DNA from: Roseobacter fucihabitans | GTDB lineage: Bacteria > Pseudomonadota > Alphaproteobacteria > Rhodobacterales > Rhodobacteraceae | Length of the DNA stretch: 64,000 bases | Assembly (NCBI RefSeq): GCF_014337925.2 | Contig: NZ_CP143423.1 | Location: 1,952,501 to 2,016,500 of the forward strand | Reading direction: 5' to 3' | Part shown: positions 44,461 to 53,465 of the stretch, in pieces | Layout of the letters: the number at the start of each line of letters is the position of its first letter | Position numbering within the stretch: the stretch's first letter is position 1 | Notes under the pieces: model-generated | Databases searched by the model: none | What the model was told of the DNA's origin: nothing | The model's input: only the letters and a program-made list of their open reading frames with translations | Made by a program: the position numbers and the translations under genes

Positions 44461-46821
44461 ATGCCAAAAGATGGAGGCATCGGCGCAAGCTCAAAGCGCC
44501 GCGAGGACATCCGGTTTTTGACCGGCGAGGGAAATTATACCGATGACATCAATCTACGAGGGCAGGCACATGTGTTTTTCCTGCGCTCTGATATTGCACA
44601 TGGCACGATCACGTCAATTGATACCGCCGCTGCCGAGGCGATGCCCGGCGTCGTCAAAGTATTTACCGGTGTGGATTTTGAAGCGGTCGGAGGGATACCT
44701 TGCGGCTGGCAAGTCACCGACAAGCACGGTGAACCGATGCAGGAACCCCGCCACCCCGTCCTGGCGCATGGCAAGGTGCGTCATGTCGGCGAGCCGATTG
44801 CGGCCGTTGTTGCAGATACTTTGGAGCAGGCGCGCGATGCGGCTGAGGCCATTGAGGTCGATATCTCCGAATTGCCCGCCGTCGTTGATATGAAGGCGGC
44901 CGTGGCAGCTGGCGCAACCAAAGTCCATGACGATCTGACGTCAAACCTCTGTTATGACTGGGGTTTCGTTGAGGAAAACAAAGCCGCCACGGATGAAGCC
45001 TTTGAAAAGGCGGCCCATGTCACCACGCTGGAACTGGTCAACAACCGCCTGGTTGCCAATCCGATGGAACCGCGCGTTGCCGTGGGGGATTTCGCCCGTG
45101 GCACCGGGGATCACACCCTATATACGACGTCACAAAATCCGCATGTGATCCGGCTTTTGATGGGCGCGTTTGTTCTGGGCATTCCTGAACACAAGCTGCG
45201 CGTCGTCGCGCCGGATGTCGGCGGCGGTTTTGGCACCAAGATCTTCCACTATCAGGAAGAGGCCTTCGTGACTTTCGCAGCCAAAGCCTGCAACCGGCCC
45301 GTCAAATGGACCTCCAGCCGGTCCGAGGCCTTCATGTCGGACGCGCATGGCCGTGACCATGTGACCAAAATCGAATTGGCGCTGGATGCGGAGAATAATT
45401 TCACGGCCCTACGCACGGATACCTATGCGAATATGGGTGCCTATCTCAGCACCTTTGCGCCCTCTGTCCCCACCTGGCTGCATGGCACGCTCATGGCGGG
45501 GAACTACAAAACGCCGCTGATCTATGTGAACGTCAAGGCGGTATTTACCAACACGGTGCCGGTGGATGCCTATCGCGGCGCGGGTCGCCCCGAAGCCACT
45601 TTCCAACTGGAACGGGTGGTCGATAAGGCGGCACGCGAATTGGGCGTCGATCCGATTGCGCTGCGCCGGCAGAACTTCATCACGCAATTCCCCTATGCCA
45701 CCCCGGTGGCCGTGGAATATGATACGGGCGATTACGTGGCGACCATGGATAAGCTCGAAGAGCTTGGTGATTTGTCCGGCTTTGAGGCGCGTCTCAAGGA
45801 GTCCGAGGCCAAGGGGAAGTGGCGTGGTCTTGGCATCAACTGCTACATTGAGGCTTGTGGCATCGCGCCCTCCAACCTTGTGGGGCAACTTGGAGCACGT
45901 GCGGGACTTTACGAATCCGCCACTGTGCGGGTCAACGCAACGGGTGGTCTGGTCGTGATGACGGGCAGCCACAGCCACGGGCAGGGGCATGAAACCGCTT
46001 TCCCACAGGTGATCTCGGAAATGATCGGTATCCCCGAGGACATGATCGAAATCGTGCATGGTGACACCGCCAATGCGCCGATGGGCATGGGCACCTATGG
46101 CTCGCGCTCACTGGCGGTGGGCGGCTCGGCCATGGTGCGGGCCACCGAAAAGATCATCGCCAAGGCCAAGAAAATCGCCAGCCACCTGCTGGAGGCCTCC
46201 GAGGATGACATCGAACTCAAGGACGGCGCCTTCAGCGTCGCGGGGACGGATAAATCCGTGGCCTGGGGCGATGTGACACTGGCCGCCTATGTGCCGCATA
46301 ACTACCCGCTCGAAGACCTCGAACCGGGGCTGGAGGAAACGGCGTTTTACGATCCGAGCAACTTTACCTACCCCTCAGGGGCCTATGCCTGCGAGGTCGA
46401 AGTGGACCCCGACACCGGCAAGGTCACCATCGAACGCTTCACCGCCGTTGATGATTTCGGCAATGTGGTGAACCCGATGATCGTGACCGGACAGGTGCAT
46501 GGCGGGCTGGCGCAGGGGATCGGGCAGGCGTTGCTCGAAAACTGTTCCTATGACGAAAATGGCCAGCTGCTGAGCGCCTCCTATATGGATTACGCGATGC
46601 CGCGTGCCGATGATGTGCCGTTCTATGCGGTCGATCATTCGTGTCAAACGCCCTGTACCCATAACCCACTGGGCGTGAAGGGCTGCGGCGAGGCCGGGGC
46701 CATCGGTTCACCGCCCTCGGTCGTCAATGCGGTGGTGGATGCGCTGCAACGCGGTGGCAAGGACGTGACGCATATCGACATGCCGCTGACGCCCTCGCGC
46801 GTCTGGGCGGCGATGCAATGA
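44461..46821 (+). CDS. coxL: CODH-type molybdoenzyme large subunit, form II
   Basis: The catalytic molybdopterin cytosine dinucleotide subunit, 786 residues. It has [18 protein letters not shown] at the N-terminus, GGGFGTK (about 257-263), and the active-site loop AYRGAGR at 370-376. True CO dehydrogenases (form I) carry AYxCSFR there; AYRGAGR marks form II, whose physiological substrate is uncertain. The conserved [13 protein letters not shown] near the C-terminus contains the catalytic Glu. GGGAGGAATAAC upstream sets the start. Confidence 0.94.
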   Translation: MPKDGGIGASSKRREDIRFLTGEGNYTDDINLRGQAHVFFLRSDIAHGTITSIDTAAAEAMPGVVKVFTGVDFEAVGGIPCGWQVTDKHGEPMQEPRHPVLAHGKVRHVGEPIAAVVADTLEQARDAAEAIEVDISELPAVVDMKAAVAAGATKVHDDLTSNLCYDWGFVEENKAATDEAFEKAAHVTTLELVNNRLVANPMEPRVAVGDFARGTGDHTLYTTSQNPHVIRLLMGAFVLGIPEHKLRVVAPDVGGGFGTKIFHYQEEAFVTFAAKACNRPVKWTSSRSEAFMSDAHGRDHVTKIELALDAENNFTALRTDTYANMGAYLSTFAPSVPTWLHGTLMAGNYKTPLIYVNVKAVFTNTVPVDAYRGAGRPEATFQLERVVDKAARELGVDPIALRRQNFITQFPYATPVAVEYDTGDYVATMDKLEELGDLSGFEARLKESEAKGKWRGLGINCYIEACGIAPSNLVGQLGARAGLYESATVRVNATGGLVVMTGSHSHGQGHETAFPQVISEMIGIPEDMIEIVHGDTANAPMGMGTYGSRSLAVGGSAMVRATEKIIAKAKKIASHLLEASEDDIELKDGAFSVAGTDKSVAWGDVTLAAYVPHNYPLEDLEPGLEETAFYDPSNFTYPSGAYACEVEVDPDTGKVTIERFTAVDDFGNVVNPMIVTGQVHGGLAQGIGQALLENCSYDENGQLLSASYMDYAMPRADDVPFYAVDHSCQTPCTHNPLGVKGCGEAGAIGSPPSVVNAVVDALQRGGKDVTHIDMPLTPSRVWAAMQ

Positions 46822-46920
46822 CCTGAACTGGCGGGGGAAGGGTGCCGCCCGAACCCCGCCACGGTATTTATGGACCGGCACGGCCATGCGCCGATGCGGG
46901 GCCAACAGAAAGGACGAACG

Positions 46921-47712
46921 ATGTACAACTTTGATGTGGAAATGCCCAGTTCGGTGGGGGATGCGGTCTCCGCACTCAGCCGTGAAGATGCGCAGGCCCT
47001 GGGCGGCGGTCAAACGCTGATTCCGACGTTAAAACAACGCCTTGCAAGCCCTTCGGTTCTGGTGAGCCTCTCTGGTATCGCCGAGATGAAGGGGGTGTGC
47101 ACGGGGGATGATGGTCAGCTTTGTATCGGTGGATCGACCACCCACGCGACGGTGGCCACCGATGCAGCCTCAAAATATCCGGGTCTGGCCGACCTCGCCA
47201 GCCATATCGGTGACCCCGCGGTACGTAACCGCGGCACCATTGGTGGCAGCCTTGCCAATAACGACCCCTCCGCATGCTATCCTGCTGCGGCACTTGGGTC
47301 GGGCGCGACCATCGTGACAAACACCCGTTCCATCGCGGCGGATGACTATTTTCAGGGCATGTTCACGACCGCTTTGGAAGAAGGCGAAATCATCACCGAA
47401 GTGCGCTTTCCGATCCCGCAGGCCTCAAACTATCAAAAATTCCTGCAACCGGCGTCACGCTTTGCGCTTGTAGGCGTTTTTGTGGCGAAATTCGCGGATG
47501 GCGTACGTGTGGCGGTGACTGGCGCATCCAATGACGGTGTGTTCCGCTGGAGCGAGGCTGAAGCAGCTCTGTCGTCCAATTTTTCTGCGGATGCGCTTGA
47601 TGGAATGACCGTCAGTGGTGATGACATGATCAATGATCTCCATGGCACAGGCGCTTATCGCGCGCATCTGGTGGGTGTCATGACCAAACGGGCGGTCGCC
47701 GCAGCGGCCTGA
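46921..47712 (+). CDS. coxM: CODH-type molybdoenzyme FAD-binding medium subunit
   Basis: A 263-residue flavoprotein of the CO dehydrogenase FAD-binding family. The FAD motifs are [20 protein letters not shown] (about 22-41) and [17 protein letters not shown] (about 104-120). It accepts electrons from the CoxS clusters. ATG 46921 begins [13 protein letters not shown] after AAAGGA. It is last in the operon; a strong stem-loop follows. Confidence 0.93.
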   Translation: MYNFDVEMPSSVGDAVSALSREDAQALGGGQTLIPTLKQRLASPSVLVSLSGIAEMKGVCTGDDGQLCIGGSTTHATVATDAASKYPGLADLASHIGDPAVRNRGTIGGSLANNDPSACYPAAALGSGATIVTNTRSIAADDYFQGMFTTALEEGEIITEVRFPIPQASNYQKFLQPASRFALVGVFVAKFADGVRVAVTGASNDGVFRWSEAEAALSSNFSADALDGMTVSGDDMINDLHGTGAYRAHLVGVMTKRAVAAAA

Positions 47713-47727
47713 TCGAAGGATTTTAAT

Positions 47728-47756
47728 CAACGACCGGGGGCTTGGCCCGGTCGTTG
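47728..47756 (+). terminator. Stem-loop after coxM
   Basis: Perfect 11-bp stem CAACGACCGGG/CCCGGTCGTTG with a seven-base loop, 16 bases past the coxM stop. There is no T-run, so it is either a Rho-assisted end or an mRNA-stabilising hairpin. Confidence 0.55.
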
Positions 47757-47830
47757 CCCGCATGGCGTAGACGCTTGCCGATCACCCGGCACTGAAATGG
47801 TTGGAGTGATCAGTGTTTCAGCCACGCCAA

Positions 47831-47863
47831 CGAAAAACACCCCGACCAAAAGGCCAGGGTGTT
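47831..47863 (-). terminator. Rho-independent terminator of infC
   Basis: On the minus strand AACACCCTGGCC pairs with GGTCGGGGTGTT (two G-U pairs) around TTTT, followed by a T-run. It lies 24 bp beyond the infC stop. Confidence 0.85.
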
Positions 47864-47886
47864 CAAATCAAACCAACAGAGTGGGG

Positions 47887-48432
47887 TTATTTCGGCAACG
47901 GCCCGATCAGCATGACCATCTGGCGGCCTTCCATTTTGGGAAAGTTCTCGATGCGGCCCACGTCTTTGGTATCCTCAGCAACCCGTTCGAGCAGTTCACG
48001 GCCCAGGTTCTGGTGCGCCATCTCGCGCCCCCGGAAGCGCAGCGTAATTTTCACCTTATCGCCGTTTTCGATGAACTTGAAAACATTGCGCATTTTCACA
48101 TCATAATCGTTGGTATCGGTGTTGGGTCGGAACTTGACCTCTTTGATCTCAATGATTTTCTGTTTCTTGCGGGCTTCGGCTTCGCGTTTTTGCGTCTCGT
48201 ATTTGAACTTGCCGAAATCCATGATTTTGCACACGGGCGGGTTGGCGTTCGGCGAAATCTCTACAAGGTCCAAACCGGCGTCATTTGCCATCTCCATGGC
48301 GCGGTCGGGCGTCACGACACCGACATTTTCACCATCAGCACCAATCAGGCGGATTTCTGAGTTGCGAATTTTTTCGTTGACGCGCGGGCCTGTGTCACGT
48401 TGAGGCGGCGCGTTATGGGGTCTGCGAGCGAT
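47887..48432 (-). CDS. infC: Translation initiation factor IF-3
   Basis: IF-3 binds the 30S subunit and checks start-codon pairing. The open frame with ordinary start codons begins only at GTG 48315, which would delete the conserved N-terminal domain. In the same frame upstream, ATC codons at 48430-48432 and 48433-48435 stand five to eight bases after AAGGA and are followed by [20 protein letters not shown], the normal IF-3 N-terminus. So the gene starts with a rare ATC, in line with the AUU/AUC starts that let IF-3 autoregulate its own translation. From 48432 the length is 181 residues. Confidence 0.93.
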   Translation of the reverse strand: MARRPHNAPPQRDTGPRVNEKIRNSEIRLIGADGENVGVVTPDRAMEMANDAGLDLVEISPNANPPVCKIMDFGKFKYETQKREAEARKKQKIIEIKEVKFRPNTDTNDYDVKMRNVFKFIENGDKVKITLRFRGREMAHQNLGRELLERVAEDTKDVGRIENFPKMEGRQMVMLIGPLPK

Positions 48433-48635
48433 GATTGTCGTCCTTGAGTTGTTAATAAATTCTAGACGCTAAAGTAACCGGGCAAAAGCGCCACTTCAAG
48501 TCGCAATTTGGGCTGGAAGGAGCCGAAGGGAACAGTTTCGTCATTTGAGGGTTGGTCTTTGGTCGCTGCGCGGGCAATACAATGCGCAGAGCTGTCCGCA
48601 TAACGTTCTGCGGAGAATTAATGAGGGAAAATACT

Positions 48636-49370
48636 ATGAAAAATCTGATTTGGGTTTTGGTCGCTGCGGTCATCCTGGGGGGTGGTTATTATCTGATTTC
48701 CGGTCAGCGTGTGGATGAAGCCGTTCGCGAGGTCATTACCACCGAACCGGACACTGATACAGCACAGGCGGTTCCAGAGGTTGATGATACAGCGGCGCAA
48801 GCCGAGGTCGTGCTGGACAACGCTGCTTCTGATGCGAGCGGGACGGTCGAAAGCACCGCAGAAGACATCGCAACCGCAGCGGGTGATGCGGTCGAGGACG
48901 CCGTTGAGACAATGGCTGATGTTGTAGATGAGGCAACGGCGGCGGTTTCGCAAGCGGCTGATGAAGCGGCTGAGCAGGCCGCCGACCTCGCCCAAGAGGC
49001 AACGGCTGCAACCGAAGAGGCCGCTACAACCGCCGGTGAAGCCCTTACTGAAATGGTGCAGGATGCCAGTGAAGCTGGCGAAAACCTCCTGAGCGATGCG
49101 ACGCCCGATGCCGCGACGGACACGCCCGCAGTTGCCGAGCAGAGCGCTCCAACGCGCGAAAGTCTGGCCGCTGTGGATGACGTAAAAGAGGCAGAAGCCC
49201 TGACTGTGGCAGGATTCGATTTGGCGAAGGTCAATGAGATGATTGAAAATTCAGATCTGGCGACAACGCAAAAGCTGGTGTTGAGCAACGCGGTTAAATC
49301 GGCGCAGGATAACCCGGCACTTCTTGAAGCCGCTTTGACCCAATTGCGCAACGCCTTGGGCGGTCAGTAA
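48636..49370 (+). CDS. Membrane-anchored Ala/Glu-rich protein
   Basis: A 244-residue protein with one N-terminal membrane helix (NLIWVLVAAVILGGGYYLI), then about 150 residues of very low complexity rich in Ala, Glu, Asp and Thr (many A-A-E/D repeats, probably extended helix or coiled coil in the periplasm), and a distinct C-terminal segment VAGFDLAKVNEMIENSDLAT of about 55 residues that looks like a small helical domain. Function is unknown. ATG 48636 follows AGGGA; an upstream ATG at 48621 is in frame. Confidence 0.75.
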   Translation: MKNLIWVLVAAVILGGGYYLISGQRVDEAVREVITTEPDTDTAQAVPEVDDTAAQAEVVLDNAASDASGTVESTAEDIATAAGDAVEDAVETMADVVDEATAAVSQAADEAAEQAADLAQEATAATEEAATTAGEALTEMVQDASEAGENLLSDATPDAATDTPAVAEQSAPTRESLAAVDDVKEAEALTVAGFDLAKVNEMIENSDLATTQKLVLSNAVKSAQDNPALLEAALTQLRNALGGQ

Positions 49371-49380
49371 GCCAAGATAA

Positions 49381-49413
49381 AAAAGGGCCCGATCCAGAGA
49401 TCGGACCCTTTTT
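49381..49413. terminator. Bidirectional terminator between convergent genes
   Basis: GGGCCCGATC-CAGA-GATCGGACCC (one mismatch) flanked by AAAA on the left and TTTTT on the right, so it can stop both the plus-strand gene ending at 49370 and the fpr transcript ending at 49432. Confidence 0.9.
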
Positions 49414-49431
49414 ACGGCTCGTTTTGCCGAT

Positions 49432-50280
49432 TTAACCGACGAAGGCCTTTTCCACGACGTAATGTTTAGGATCGGAATTGGCGCCCTCTTCCAGGTCAAA
49501 CCCTTCGAGAATTTCCTTGAGGTCCGTGTTAAGCCCCATGGAACCGCATACCATCGCGCGATCGGTGTCAGGCGAAATGCCATCGATCTCCAGGTCCGCA
49601 AACATAGTGCCGTCTTTCAACAACGTCGTGATCCGTCCCATCTTGGGGGACGTCTCGCGCGTGGTCGTCGGGTAATAGGTGAGCTTTTTGAGGTTTTCTT
49701 CGCCCAAAAGCTCCAGCATCATCTCATCGCTGCGCAGGGTCTCGATCAATTGGCGACCATATTCCAATTCCGCCACATCGCGGCAGGTATGGGCGATAAT
49801 CACCTGTTCGTAATCCTCAAAGGTCTGCGGATCACGCAGCAAGGACGCAAAGGGGGCGAACCCGGTGCCGGTGGCAAAAAACCACAGCCGTTTGCCCGGC
49901 AACAGGGCATCATGCACCAATGTGCCAACGGGTTTGGGACGCAGGATGATCTCATCGCCCGGCTTGATATGTTGCAGCTTGGAGGTCAGCGGCCCGTCCT
50001 GCACCTTGATTGAATAGAATTCCAGTTCCTCGTCCCAGGAGGGCGATGCGATGGAATAGGCGCGCAGCAACGGCTTTTGCTTGCCGGTTTCGGGATGCGG
50101 GTCCCCCATCAGCCCGATCATCACGAATTCGCCGGACCGAAACCGCAAGGACGCAGGGCGCGTCACGCGGAACGAGAACAGGCGATCCGTCCAGTGCTGA
50201 ACGCTGGTTACGGTCTGCGCATCGGGCAGGGTGGGGACTTTTACGGCGGCGGCTTGGGTCACAGGTGTTTGCTCGGTCAT
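49432..50280 (-). CDS. fpr: Ferredoxin/flavodoxin-NADP+ reductase
   Basis: A 282-residue FNR with FAD- and NADP-binding domains: FAD motif LRAYSIASPSW (about 85-95), NADP-binding FFATGTGFAPFASLLRD (about 134-150) and CGSMGLNTDLK near the C-terminus. It supplies reduced ferredoxin/flavodoxin, and stands directly upstream of the sulfite reductase operon, whose enzyme uses reduced ferredoxin or similar donors; the functional link is inference. Confidence 0.94.
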   Translation of the reverse strand: MTEQTPVTQAAAVKVPTLPDAQTVTSVQHWTDRLFSFRVTRPASLRFRSGEFVMIGLMGDPHPETGKQKPLLRAYSIASPSWDEELEFYSIKVQDGPLTSKLQHIKPGDEIILRPKPVGTLVHDALLPGKRLWFFATGTGFAPFASLLRDPQTFEDYEQVIIAHTCRDVAELEYGRQLIETLRSDEMMLELLGEENLKKLTYYPTTTRETSPKMGRITTLLKDGTMFADLEIDGISPDTDRAMVCGSMGLNTDLKEILEGFDLEEGANSDPKHYVVEKAFVG

Positions 50281-50351
50281 GAATGTGTCAACGCAGGCTT
50301 ACACCTGCGTCTCCCTTTTAGAAAGAAAATTGGATGAGGGGAAGGCGTCAA

Positions 50352-50753
50352 TCAGCCACGCAGGCGGGATTGGTAATTATGGTCCTTCCAATTGGCGCGG
50401 AACTGCCATTGATCTTCGGGCTGGCGTGCGGCCAGTTCATCGGAGATTTCAACCTCGTCAAATCCGGCCCGGCGCGCCATGGCGTATTGATCCGCCAGAA
50501 CATGCCCGCGCGCGCGCAACCGCCCGGTAAAGCCGCGCAACCGAAGTTGTCTTGCGATGGTAAAGCCGCGCCCGTCAGCAGAGGAGGGGAAATCCACCCG
50601 GATCATGTGCAGCCCGTCGCACAGCGGTATATCTGCGGGCTCCGCATTTGAGGGAATATCCAACGCTGTGGCGTCATTTGCCGCGTCCAATGTGATGAAA
50701 GGCTCACACCAATCGTCTTGTGTGAAACCGGTATCTGTAACGAGAATGCTCAT
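50352..50753 (-). CDS. DUF934 protein of the sulfur assimilation operon
   Basis: A 133-residue DUF934 protein with DGRGFTIARQLRLRGFTGRL and VLADQYAMARRAGFDEVEIS (about 60-103). DUF934 genes nearly always adjoin cysH and sulfite reductase genes, but their biochemical role is not settled. It is the last gene of the operon; the frame starts 20 bp after cysH. Confidence 0.9.
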   Translation of the reverse strand: MSILVTDTGFTQDDWCEPFITLDAANDATALDIPSNAEPADIPLCDGLHMIRVDFPSSADGRGFTIARQLRLRGFTGRLRARGHVLADQYAMARRAGFDEVEISDELAARQPEDQWQFRANWKDHNYQSRLRG

Positions 50754-50765
50754 GTGGGGACTCCT

Positions 50766-50810
50766 GTGCGGATCATTTTGCCATTGATCCCGTGCGGATC
50801 ATTTTGCCAT
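50766..50810. repeat. Near-tandem 19-bp duplication at the cysH 3' end
   Basis: The 19-mer GTGCGGATCATTTTGCCAT occurs at 50766-50784 and 50792-50810, period 26 bp. Because 26 is not divisible by three, the second copy is read in another frame and supplies the present cysH stop codon. Confidence 0.85.
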
Positions 50811-51513
50811 CGACGAAGTGGATGCCACATTCGTCTTTTTCTGTGTTGCGCCAACGGCCTGCGCGGGGGTCTTCGCCAGCCGTAACGGGGGAGGTGCAGG
50901 GCGCACATCCGATGGAAGGATACCCTTGCGCCACCATCGGGTGACGCGGCAGGCGGTTCTCGGCGATGTAATCGACGACGTCACCGGGTTGCCAATGGGC
51001 TAGCGGATTGACCTTTATGCGCTCCGTGCCCGGCTCAACCTCAAAGAATTCCATGTCAGCGCGCTTGCCCGATTGGAACCGTTTGCGTCCAGTGATCCAA
51101 CCGCCGTGCGATTCCAGCGCGGTTTGTAACGGCTGTGTCTTGCGCAGCGCGCAACAGGCATCCGGGTCGCTCTGGTGCAGGGTCGCGTGCGGATCGCGGG
51201 TTGTGTTGGCGCGATTGCGCAGAATACGCAAATTGCGCAGGCCAAGACGTTCGGCCACCTCCTGTTGATAGACAAGCGTCTGCGTGAACAGCATTTCAGT
51301 GTTGATGAACAACACGGGCACATCGCGGTTCACCATCGCCGTCAGATGCAGCAACACCACCGATTCCGCCCCGAAACTGGAGACCAACGCCAGATCGGGA
51401 ACCTCGTCAAAGGCCACACGCAACACATCCGTCGCGCTGTGATGGCGCAGCTGATCGTTTAGCCGCGCCACTTTTGCGCTTAGAAGTGTCGTTGGCGCGT
51501 GATCAAGCGGCAT
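50773..51513 (-). CDS. cysH: Phosphoadenylyl/adenylyl-sulfate reductase
   Basis: CysH reduces activated sulfate to sulfite using thioredoxin or glutathione. The 246-residue protein has SSFGAESVVLLHL (about 45-57), the CC pair in DPDACCALRKTQP and SIGCAPCTSP near the C-terminus: two Cys pairs ligate a [4Fe-4S] cluster in assimilatory APS-type reductases. The active-site ECGIHF-like segment appears as DECGIHFVDGK. Start at ATG 51511-51513, overlapping cysI by 11 bp. The last residues (TGSMAK) derive from the adjacent 26-bp duplication. Confidence 0.93.
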   Translation of the reverse strand: MPLDHAPTTLLSAKVARLNDQLRHHSATDVLRVAFDEVPDLALVSSFGAESVVLLHLTAMVNRDVPVLFINTEMLFTQTLVYQQEVAERLGLRNLRILRNRANTTRDPHATLHQSDPDACCALRKTQPLQTALESHGGWITGRKRFQSGKRADMEFFEVEPGTERIKVNPLAHWQPGDVVDYIAENRLPRHPMVAQGYPSIGCAPCTSPVTAGEDPRAGRWRNTEKDECGIHFVDGKMIRTGSMAK

Positions 51514-53167
51514 TGGCCCGCGCCTCTGGGTAAAGCGCGGCTTTGAACGGGGCCAAGCCGAGGCGACGGTAGGTGTCAAGGAACGTCTCGCCTAGTTCGG
51601 AGCGCAGGTCGAGATAAGCCATGACCAGACGCTCGACCGCCGGGATGATCTCCTCGGCCGAAAAACCGGGGCCAGCACGCTCGCCAATGGTGGCATCCTG
51701 CGTGTGATCCCCGCCCAGCGTGATCTGGTAATTTTCCACACCTGCGCGGTCCAGGCCCAAGATGCCGATGTGACCCACATGGTGGTGTCCACAAGCATTG
51801 ATACAGCCCGAAATCTTGATCTTCAGCGGGCCGACGTCATGTTCGATCTTCAACTCATCAAACCGGGTCGCGATTTCCTGCGCAATCGGGATCGAACGGG
51901 CCGTGGCCAGCGCGCAATAATCCATCCCCGGACAGGCGATGATATCCGAAATCAGACCAATATTCGCCGTCCCCAGACCCGCCGCGCGCAGGGCAGAATA
52001 GACCGAAGGCAGATCGTTTTTATGCACATGGGGCAGGATCACGTTCTGCTCGTGGCTGATGCGCAATTCATCATGGCCGTAGCGTTTGGCGAGGTCCGCC
52101 ATCAAACGCATCTGCGCGGATGTGGCGTCACCTGGTGTCGCGCCATGAGCCTTAAGGCTGATCGTGACGATGGCATAGCCGGGTGCGCGGTGCTCGGACA
52201 GGTTGGTGTCGGCCCAACTGCGGAACGCCGGATAGTGGCGGCGTGCGTCCTGATATTCCGTGTCAGGAGCGCTGCGGAATTCGGGCGCGGCAAAATCGGA
52301 TTCAATCGCGGCTAACATTTGTTGATCCACGCCGGTGAACTGCGGACGGATCAGGGCGAAACGCTCCTCTACACGCGCGCCGAAATCCTCCAGACCGTTC
52401 TCATGGACGGTGATCTTGATGCGCGCCTTATATTTATTATCGCGCCGTCCCAATAGGTTATAAACGCTGACAATGGCTTCGAGATAAGGCAGCAGATCTT
52501 CGCGCGGCAGGAAATCCCGCAACACCTTGCCGATCATCGGCGTACGGCCAAGGCCCCCGCCAACGATAACCTCAAAACCCGCCAAACCGTCGCGCTCCAC
52601 CATACGCAACCCGATATCATGCGCCTTGATCACAGCACGGTCGTTGGGCGATCCGGTCACCGCGACCTTGAATTTGCGCGGCAGGAACTGAAATTCCGGA
52701 TGATCCGTGGACCATTGGCGGATCAATTCGGCAACCGGGCGCGGATCGGCGATTTCATCGGCAGCAGCACCGGCGAAATGATCCGCCGTGACGTTGCGGA
52801 TGGTGTTGCCGGAGGTCTGGATCGCATGCATCTGCACCGCACCCAGAGCGTCGAGCATATCGGGCACATCGCGCAATTCGGGCCAGTTGTATTGGATGTT
52901 CTGGCGCGTGGTGAAATGGCCATACCCCTTGTCCCATTTGTCCGCGATATCCGCCAGCACATGCATCTGGCGGCTGTTGAGCGTCCCATACGGGATCGCC
53001 ACGCGTAGCATATAAGCGTGCAATTGCAGATAAAGACCGTTCATCAGGCGCAGCGGCTTGAATTCATCCTCGGTAAGCGAGCCATCAATACGGCGTTCGA
53101 CCTGGGCGCGGAACTGGGCATTGCGTTCCTTGATGAAGGCGGTGTCAAAGTCGGTATAATTATACAT
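51503..53167 (-). CDS. cysI: Ferredoxin-type nitrite/sulfite reductase
   Basis: A 554-residue siroheme-[4Fe-4S] enzyme with two ferredoxin-like reductase half-domains. Cluster ligands are CPGMDYC (C-x5-C, about 410) and CINAC (C-x3-C, about 453) in SGCINACGHHHVGHIG. It reduces sulfite to sulfide in six electron steps; the cysteine/siroheme genes around it favour sulfite over nitrite. Start at ATG 53165-53167 (MYNYTDFDTAFIKERNAQF), overlapping DUF2849 by eight bases. Confidence 0.94.
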   Translation of the reverse strand: MYNYTDFDTAFIKERNAQFRAQVERRIDGSLTEDEFKPLRLMNGLYLQLHAYMLRVAIPYGTLNSRQMHVLADIADKWDKGYGHFTTRQNIQYNWPELRDVPDMLDALGAVQMHAIQTSGNTIRNVTADHFAGAAADEIADPRPVAELIRQWSTDHPEFQFLPRKFKVAVTGSPNDRAVIKAHDIGLRMVERDGLAGFEVIVGGGLGRTPMIGKVLRDFLPREDLLPYLEAIVSVYNLLGRRDNKYKARIKITVHENGLEDFGARVEERFALIRPQFTGVDQQMLAAIESDFAAPEFRSAPDTEYQDARRHYPAFRSWADTNLSEHRAPGYAIVTISLKAHGATPGDATSAQMRLMADLAKRYGHDELRISHEQNVILPHVHKNDLPSVYSALRAAGLGTANIGLISDIIACPGMDYCALATARSIPIAQEIATRFDELKIEHDVGPLKIKISGCINACGHHHVGHIGILGLDRAGVENYQITLGGDHTQDATIGERAGPGFSAEEIIPAVERLVMAYLDLRSELGETFLDTYRRLGLAPFKAALYPEARANAA

Positions 53168-53465
53168 GCTTAGGTGCCTCTTGTTTGCCATGGACGTAAT
53201 TGGACGGGCCGCGGGCGCGGAAATCTTCGCGAAAATGCGTCGGCTTGGGGGTAGGGCCGCTGATGTCCACATCGGCCAGATAAACGCCCACGACCCGGTC
53301 GTGTTGTTGGGAAGCATCAATCAGGCGCAGGTCGGCATCTGCCTCATCGGTCAGGACTTCGGCCTCGGCCAGATTGCGGCTCCAGCCGGTCGCGGTTTGA
53401 TAGATCACATCGCCCTCCAGCAGGGCGTTGGCGGTCACGACTTTGGGGATATATGCGCGGGGCAT
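53160..53465 (-). CDS. DUF2849 protein
   Basis: A 101-residue protein with PKVVTANALLEGDVIYQTA at the N-terminus and GVYLADVDIS in the middle. DUF2849 occurs in alphaproteobacteria next to cysG and cysI; a role in sulfite reductase function is assumed from this conserved context only. It overlaps both neighbours by one to eight bases. Confidence 0.9.
   Translation of the reverse strand: MPRAYIPKVVTANALLEGDVIYQTATGWSRNLAEAEVLTDEADADLRLIDASQQHDRVVGVYLADVDISGPTPKPTHFREDFRARGPSNYVHGKQEAPKHV

Noticed and set aside
44461..46821. Form I carbon monoxide dehydrogenase
   Set aside because: The active-site loop is AYRGAGR, not AYxCSFR, so the established CO-oxidising form is not supported.
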